Positions 33,679-38,035 of a stretch of 38,035 nt of DNA are shown here, in pieces; the stretch's first letter is position 1; each line of letters starts with the position of its first letter. The notes under the pieces were generated by a model. The model ran no database searches. It was not told the DNA's origin and worked only from the letters and a program-made list of their open reading frames with translations. A program made the translations under genes and the position numbers. The DNA comes from Chloroflexota bacterium (GTDB lineage Bacteria; Chloroflexota; Dehalococcoidia; Lucifugimonadales; Australimonadaceae), in the NCBI GenBank assembly GCA_027618515.1, contig JAQCEV010000019.1, positions 1-38,035 of the forward strand. The letters run 5' to 3'.

Positions 33679-34290
33679 TTGCAAGCAAATCAGGACACAA
33701 ACCCCGGAGCGCTGATCGAAGCGCTTCGGGTCACGTTGGCAGGTCGTGCGCCGGTGGTTGAAGCCACCGACGGCGCGAAGCCTGCTGGCGTCCTCGTGCC
33801 ATTGCACTATCACGACGGCGCGTGGCACGTGATCCTGAACCTCCGTTCCCAGTACGTGAGCAACCACCAGGGAGAGATATCGTTCCCCGGCGGCAAGCTT
33901 GAACCGGACGATGCGGACATGACTGCTTGTGCGCTACGCGAAAGCTGGGAGGAGATGGGGATCCGGCCGGAAGACGTGGATGTGCTCGGCTCCATGGATG
34001 CCATGCACACCCGCACCAATTTCCTAGTTTGGCCAACAGTCGGTGTTGTGCCACACCCCTACGACTTCCGGCCCGACCCTCGCGAGGTCGCGGAGGTTCT
34101 TGAGATACCACTGGACGCGATGCTTGACGGCACCGCCGTGAGGCACGAGGCTCGGCTCAACGCCGATGGCACGCTCATCCGCCGAAAGGCGTACGTGCGT
34201 GATGGACACCTGGTATTCGGGGCTACGGCCTGGATACTGAGCGACTTGATAGAGTTGATCAATACGACGGGAACGGCGACCGGGGAGTGA
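33679..34290 (+). CDS. Nudix hydrolase, CoA-pyrophosphatase type
   Basis: The 203-residue Nudix hydrolase has the box GGKLEPDDADMTACALRESWEEMGI, with the catalytic Arg-Glu 87-88 and Glu-Glu 91-92 (read in pieces: GGK..., ALRES, EEMGI). The segment before it, LNLRSQYVSNHQGEISFPGG, matches the UPF0035 motif that marks CoA pyrophosphatases (NudL/PCD1 type). These split CoA to 3',5'-ADP and phosphopantetheine. The start is a TTG with GGGGAG 11 nt upstream, the only plausible start. It lies between the AAA+ and VWA genes. Confidence 0.8.
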   Translation: MQANQDTNPGALIEALRVTLAGRAPVVEATDGAKPAGVLVPLHYHDGAWHVILNLRSQYVSNHQGEISFPGGKLEPDDADMTACALRESWEEMGIRPEDVDVLGSMDAMHTRTNFLVWPTVGVVPHPYDFRPDPREVAEVLEIPLDAMLDGTAVRHEARLNADGTLIRRKAYVRDGHLVFGATAWILSDLIELINTTGTATGE

Positions 34291-34328
34291 TCCCCAGCCA
34301 CCAGCCAACGGACTGAGGAGGTCACACC

Positions 34329-37300
34329 GTGACCAGCACACCAGACCACAGCCACGTAATCGCCGAGTTGGAAAAACACCCTGCGGCGCTCTTGGCTGCT
34401 TATGAAGAAGCCAAGGATCGAGTCACTGCTGCCATCGGCCCCGGTTCTGCCCTCAAGTGGGCGGAAGAGGGCGTGCAACTCGCGAATCTCGGCGCTCGCG
34501 CTTGGGAAGCTGCCACCGAGTACTACAAGGCCTCACCGCAGGTCGTGGAGATCATCGGATTCCCTCAGTTCGAACGCTGGTTGGAAAGCGGTACGGCACT
34601 CGTCGAGGAGTCTCCCGTAGTCGCCTCCTCCTTTTTCCGAGCCAGTCCTGATGTGCTCCCGACCCTCGCCCCTCGGCACATCGCGGGTTGGGCAACGTTG
34701 GGCCAGAGCCTCTCCAAGGGCACGTGGAAGTCGTCCAGCCTTGCCGCTCGTTTCTTCGACGTAAGCAACGACCTCGTTCAGAACGTGACATTCCACGAGC
34801 TCCAGCTTTTCGTAGCGCTGGTACAGACGCTATCCAATCGCTCCTACGACCTCGCCTCAGAGGCGTTGGTGCTCGGCCAGCGCGTGTTGCCGGCCGTCGG
34901 AGAACGTGAAGAGTTGATCTCGCTGGCAACGGTTCTCGCAGAAACAAGCTGGCGTGAGGTACGCGGTTCCTTCGAGGCCGCGTCCCGCGTGAGCCTCAGC
35001 GTCGACCGCAAGCTGCGCCGTCGCTACTTCTCGCTAACCGAGCGTCTCGCACGCACTGGAATGGCCAACGTATCCGCATTCATGTTGGAATCAGCCGCAT
35101 CGCTAGCCCGCCTCCCGCAGGAGCAGCAGATGGTCGTGTTGGAGCGCGCAGAAGACCTGGCGGACACGTCTGCTGAGGCAGTAGGCGCGTTCATCAAGAC
35201 CGCGCCTACTGTGCTGGAGCGCATAAGCACCGTCCAACTGGACGACTGGTACCACCGTGGGCTGGAGTTCCTCAAGGAGAACCCCGACGGAGGCGTCGCC
35301 TACTTCAAGCTAGAGTCCCAGCGCGCCGAGCAGTTGCTTGAGGCGCTGTCGTCGAGCATCGAGTTGGAACGCGTGCGTGGCCTCTTGGGCATGTACGCCA
35401 ACGCCCTTGCAGGTACCGGGGTGCAACTCCAGTCCGTCGGCGAATTGGCGCACAAGAACATCGGCTGGGTGTCCATGGAACTTGCCACGACCGACGGCAA
35501 GAATGTGTTCCTGCCTGAGATGGTTGACCAGCGCGAGACCAAGGCGGAGAACTTCTCTTGGCTGAAGGTCGTCACCACTCACCAAGTGGGCCACATTGAG
35601 TTCAACAGCTTCGATTTCAATTTCAACGGCGAGGCCTCACGTTTCGAAGACCTACGCCGCAAAGTCGCCGATGGGATCGGTGCCAAACCAAGCACAACGG
35701 ACGTGTCGTCCTTCTTCGACATGTTCCCCGCGCGTGCGCTCGCTGCCGACGTTTTCTCAGTCGTCGAGGACGCCCGCGTCGACGCAAATCTCCTCGACCG
35801 CTACAAGGGATTGCAGGAGCACTACTACAGCGTCCAAGAAGAGACGCTGAAGGGTCGCTCCCCCATCCACGAGATGCCCGCGCAACAAGCGATGGTTGAA
35901 CTACTGATCAGGCTCAGCCTGCACCAGTCCGAGAACGCTGAAGTACCTACTCAGTACGTGCAGCAAGCTCAGGAGATCGCGGCCCTGCTCAGGCAGGTGC
36001 AGGACCCCAACGCCACTGTAGAAGACACAGCGGAAGCAACCCTGCGCATCTACCACCTGATCTCCCAGATACCCAACGACGAAGTTCCGCCGGACGACTG
36101 GGAAGAGGCAGATCTGTCGGAAACGGAATTCTCAGAGCCCGACGTAGAGAACATCGTCCAGAACCTCCAAAAGCAGATGGAGGAAGGCGAAGAGGGCGAG
36201 GGCGGCGAGGACTACGAATCGCCGGAGGACGTTGAGTACCGAGGCGACTTCAAGCCAGAGATGGTGCAAATGCTCGCCAAGATGAAGGGCCAGCAGAGCG
36301 GCTCAGAAGACGAATCTCAGGAGATGGCCGAGGGACTGACTCAAGAAGAGATCGAGCAGATGCTGCGCGATTCGTCTGAGGTCGACTTCGGCGACGACGC
36401 TGAGGTCCAGCAGGTCGCCTCCAACATGATGAAGGAGGCAGGTTCTGACGCACCGGACAATCCCTCTGCCCAGGGCTACAACTCCATCCCCCACCAGGAC
36501 GAAGAGGGAGGCCCGCTGGAGCCGTCCGAGCCCCGCAGCTTCGTGTATGACGAGTGGGACTTCCGAGCCAATGACTACCGCCCGCGCTGGTGCGTGGTGC
36601 AAGAGCGCACCGCCGTCGCTGGTGAGACAACGTTCTTCCAGGAGACGCTGCAGCAGTACTCCGGCCTCATGGATCAGATCCGACGCCAGTTCGAGTCGAT
36701 CCGTCCTGAGACCTATCGCAAGCACAAGCGCCTGCCCGAGGGCGAAGACTTCGATTTCGACGCCGCCATCGAGGCGCTCATCGACCTTCGCAGTAACATC
36801 TCGCCCGACGACCGCATCTACTGGCGTCGCAACAAGGACGAACGTGATGTGGCAGTCGCATTCCTGTTGGACATGAGTGCCTCCACAGCGGAGGCCGTTG
36901 AGGAAGGCTCCCGTGACGGCGAGTGGAACGCACCCGGCGATCCGGTCGCCTACACCGCGTGGCTCCGCGCTCGCCGCGGCGAGACTTCACGTCGTCCCTA
37001 CAAGCGCATCATCGACGTTGAGAAGGAGTCGATGGTTCTGCTCATGACGGCGCTTGAAGCCATCGGAGACCGCTACGGCGTGTACGGCTTCTCCGGCTTC
37101 GGTCGCGAGAACGTCGAGTTCTACGTCATCAAAGAGATCGAAGAGCCATTTTCCGACAAGTCGAAGCGCCGCCTCGACAAGGTCGCTCCGCTTCACGCGA
37201 CACGGATGGGCCCCGCCATCCGCCACGCTGCCGCCAAGCTGGCGAAGACCGACGCCAAGACGAAGTTCTTGTTCGTCATCTCCGACGGTCGCCCGCAGGA

Positions 37301-37529
37301 CCGTGGTTACAGCCGCGAGGGAGTGGAGAAAGAGTACGCAGTACAGGACACGCGTATGGCACTCATGGAGGCCCGGCAGTCCAACATCACGCCGTTCTGC
37401 CTAACCGTCGACCGCAACGGGCACGATTACCTACGCACGATGGCTGGCGATCTTGGCTACGAAGTGCTCCCCGACATCATGGAGCTCCCTCGCCGACTGC
37501 CCCAGCTCTATAAGAAGATCACTCTTTAG
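34329..37529 (+). CDS. Very large VWA-domain protein (NorD/CbbO-like)
   Basis: The 1066-residue cytosolic protein has three parts. Residues about 1-450 look like helical repeats. Residues about 600-690 are strongly acidic (MEEGEEGEGGEDYES and many Glu/Asp). The C-terminal VWA domain starts near 840. Its MIDAS motif is Asp848-x-Ser850-x-Ser852 in LLDMSAST, and the later Asp986 in VISDGRPQD completes the site. NorD and CbbO, which pair with NorQ and CbbQ, share this acidic-linker plus VWA plan. GAGGAGG 7-8 nt upstream supports the GTG start. It ends before a strong terminator. Confidence 0.9.
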   Translation: MTSTPDHSHVIAELEKHPAALLAAYEEAKDRVTAAIGPGSALKWAEEGVQLANLGARAWEAATEYYKASPQVVEIIGFPQFERWLESGTALVEESPVVASSFFRASPDVLPTLAPRHIAGWATLGQSLSKGTWKSSSLAARFFDVSNDLVQNVTFHELQLFVALVQTLSNRSYDLASEALVLGQRVLPAVGEREELISLATVLAETSWREVRGSFEAASRVSLSVDRKLRRRYFSLTERLARTGMANVSAFMLESAASLARLPQEQQMVVLERAEDLADTSAEAVGAFIKTAPTVLERISTVQLDDWYHRGLEFLKENPDGGVAYFKLESQRAEQLLEALSSSIELERVRGLLGMYANALAGTGVQLQSVGELAHKNIGWVSMELATTDGKNVFLPEMVDQRETKAENFSWLKVVTTHQVGHIEFNSFDFNFNGEASRFEDLRRKVADGIGAKPSTTDVSSFFDMFPARALAADVFSVVEDARVDANLLDRYKGLQEHYYSVQEETLKGRSPIHEMPAQQAMVELLIRLSLHQSENAEVPTQYVQQAQEIAALLRQVQDPNATVEDTAEATLRIYHLISQIPNDEVPPDDWEEADLSETEFSEPDVENIVQNLQKQMEEGEEGEGGEDYESPEDVEYRGDFKPEMVQMLAKMKGQQSGSEDESQEMAEGLTQEEIEQMLRDSSEVDFGDDAEVQQVASNMMKEAGSDAPDNPSAQGYNSIPHQDEEGGPLEPSEPRSFVYDEWDFRANDYRPRWCVVQERTAVAGETTFFQETLQQYSGLMDQIRRQFESIRPETYRKHKRLPEGEDFDFDAAIEALIDLRSNISPDDRIYWRRNKDERDVAVAFLLDMSASTAEAVEEGSRDGEWNAPGDPVAYTAWLRARRGETSRRPYKRIIDVEKESMVLLMTALEAIGDRYGVYGFSGFGRENVEFYVIKEIEEPFSDKSKRRLDKVAPLHATRMGPAIRHAAAKLAKTDAKTKFLFVISDGRPQDRGYSREGVEKEYAVQDTRMALMEARQSNITPFCLTVDRNGHDYLRTMAGDLGYEVLPDIMELPRRLPQLYKKITL

Positions 37530-37569
37530 CGGGCCAAGTCCCCGCACGATCACACGATACCGGTCTAGA

Positions 37570-37610
37570 AGAGAGGGCCCACCGCAGATGCGGTGGGTCC
37601 CTCTCTTTTT
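37570..37610 (+). terminator. Intrinsic terminator after the VWA gene
   Basis: GAGAGGG (37571-37577) and CCCACCGC (37578-37585) pair with GCGGTGGG (37590-37597) and CCCTCTC (37599-37605), with one bulged T at 37598 and a four-nt loop. TTTTT at 37606-37610 follows at once. A 15-bp GC-rich stem plus a U-run is a strong Rho-independent terminator for the coaE-VWA transcription unit. Confidence 0.93.
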
Positions 37611-37795
37611 GTCTTCGACTACGGAATAACGGCAGGAACGCTGACTCAGCTTTGGGTAAAGGCACAGCAACCCGGCGTCACGTGCATAGCGGCTTCACAA
37701 CCGCAGGCCGACTCATCACACTGGACACACGCTAGTCAGCCATCCTATGGGAGACTGGTAGAGAGAAGCCGATAGACGAACGGTGAGGAGCAACG

Positions 37796-37972
37796 ATGGC
37801 AACGACACCCGATCGAGACCCCGTAACACTCTATGCCACGCTAGGTGAGCCTTTGTCGCGCTGGCTGTGGATCGTGAAGCCTCTGTTGCTGATCCCGCAC
37901 TACATCGTGCTGGCGATCCTAGGGTGGTCGTGTCCCGTCAAGTGGTGTAAGAGCGTCACCCTCGTACTGTGA
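37796..37972 (+). pseudogene. 5' fragment of a DUF4389-like membrane protein gene
   Basis: The 58-codon frame begins with a family-typical DUF4389 start: DPVTLYATLGEPLSRWLWIV, then KPLLLIPHYIVLAIL. The pattern LSRWLxxVKxLLxIPHYIVL is what I recall for that family. After Leu42 (37921) the similarity stops and 16 unrelated, Cys/Trp-containing residues run to a TGA. The break coincides with an IS256-like terminal repeat. GAGGAG 5 nt upstream gives a strong start. Full family members have more membrane segments and are at least twice as long, so the gene is most likely broken by insertion. Confidence 0.7.
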
Positions 37973-38035
37973 TCAGGCTGCTCCAACGGGGAGCATCGAA
38001 TCCTCCATACGGTCGGCGATCTCCACGTCCAGGAC
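37926..38035 (-). mobile_element. Probable end of an IS256-family insertion sequence (partial)
   Basis: Starting near 37926 the sequence GGTCGTGTCCCGTC-AAGTGGTGTAAGAG parallels the terminal repeat I recall for IS256, where a GTCC-GTA...TTGTGTAAAA pattern occurs. Read on the minus strand, TTACACCAC...GGGAC is the typical outer end. The element would extend past the right edge with its transposase gene on the minus strand. The exact tip and the target duplication cannot be seen. Confidence 0.55.
37973..38035 (-). CDS. Partial ORF, possible transposase C-terminus
   Basis: On the minus strand an open frame enters from the right edge and ends in TGA after 20 visible residues (EIADRMEDSMLPVGAA at its end). 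The stop lies about 20 nt from the inner side of the terminal repeat, the place where IS256-type transposase genes usually end. The piece is too short to confirm by motif. Confidence 0.3.
   Translation of the reverse strand, partial: VLDVEIADRMEDSMLPVGAA

Noticed and set aside
37593-37775. 60-aa plus-strand ORF starting inside the terminator
   Set aside because: It begins in the terminator stem, has no ribosome binding site and ends before the well-marked start at 37796.
1-38035. CRISPR array, prophage or defence island
   Set aside because: No regularly spaced repeats, integrase, phage structural genes or recognised defence genes are visible; only the right-edge IS end suggests mobility.

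Overview
This 38 kb window is GC-rich, gene-dense bacterial chromosome. It encodes a complete squalene/hopanoid pathway, a SUF iron-sulfur operon of the sufB-C-D-S-U type, a class II fumarase, MutS2, CoaE and an elongator-type tRNA with an encoded CCA end. GTG and TTG starts are frequent and adjacent genes often overlap by 4 nt (NTGA). The gene set (hopanoids, SufU rather than SufE, an actinobacterial/Chloroflexota-style polyprenyl synthetase, DinB-like and M20 proteins) suggests a free-living, probably marine member of Chloroflexota, possibly the SAR202 or Dehalococcoidia lineage. This placement is inference from gene content only; no rRNA is present.

Layout. (1) 1-7.1 kb is mixed housekeeping on both strands: a small membrane protein, tRNA-CAU, a membrane protein with a Clp N-domain, fumC, a GyrI-like protein, a hemerythrin-like protein, a LOG/SLOG protein, an M20 peptidase and a degenerate DinB-like protein. 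Both convergent gene pairs there share a single CTAG as their two stop codons. (2) 7.26-24.1 kb is one long plus-strand block. It starts with the hopanoid genes: polyprenyl synthase, hpnH, a small unknown, hpnG, hpnA, shc, yjbQ, hpnC, hpnD, hpnE. It continues by a 4-nt overlap into a module of dehydrogenase-like protein, EamA transporter, FGGY kinase, MFS transporter, class II aldolase, a small unknown and an SDR epimerase. The dehydrogenase-like protein lacks two of the three catalytic residues of its family. (3) 24.2-29.7 kb is the suf operon, behind a good sigma-70-type promoter whose predicted transcript start lies in a long imperfect dyad with a SufR-like core. (4) 29.7-37.6 kb holds mutS2 on the minus strand and, divergently, coaE, a MoxR/NorQ-type AAA+ ATPase, a CoA-pyrophosphatase-type Nudix hydrolase and a 1066-residue VWA protein, ending at a strong terminator. 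(5) At the right edge a DUF4389-type gene is cut after about 42 codons by what looks like the end of an IS256-family element.

How the genes work together. The polyprenyl synthase should supply farnesyl diphosphate; HpnD, HpnC and HpnE convert it to squalene; Shc cyclises squalene to hopene or hopanol; HpnH adds adenosyl and HpnG removes adenine to leave ribosylhopane; HpnA is a hopanoid-associated SDR of unsettled role. No hpnO, hpnP, hpnN, hpnI/J/K is seen here. SufBCD is the scaffold complex and SufS/SufU the sulfur donor pair. The AAA+ and VWA proteins look like a chaperone/metal-insertase pair whose client is not in the window.

No protein-free stretch exceeds 300 nt. The longer gaps are 325-463 (nothing recognised), 1567-1800 (a dyad and promoter-like elements), 13620-13752 (a TATACT hexamer at 13689-13694 but no matching -35), 24119-24384 (suf promoter and dyad) and 37530-37795 (terminator, then nothing recognised). 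There is no CRISPR array, rRNA or origin that I can support. All start choices, products and promoters are read by eye without searches.
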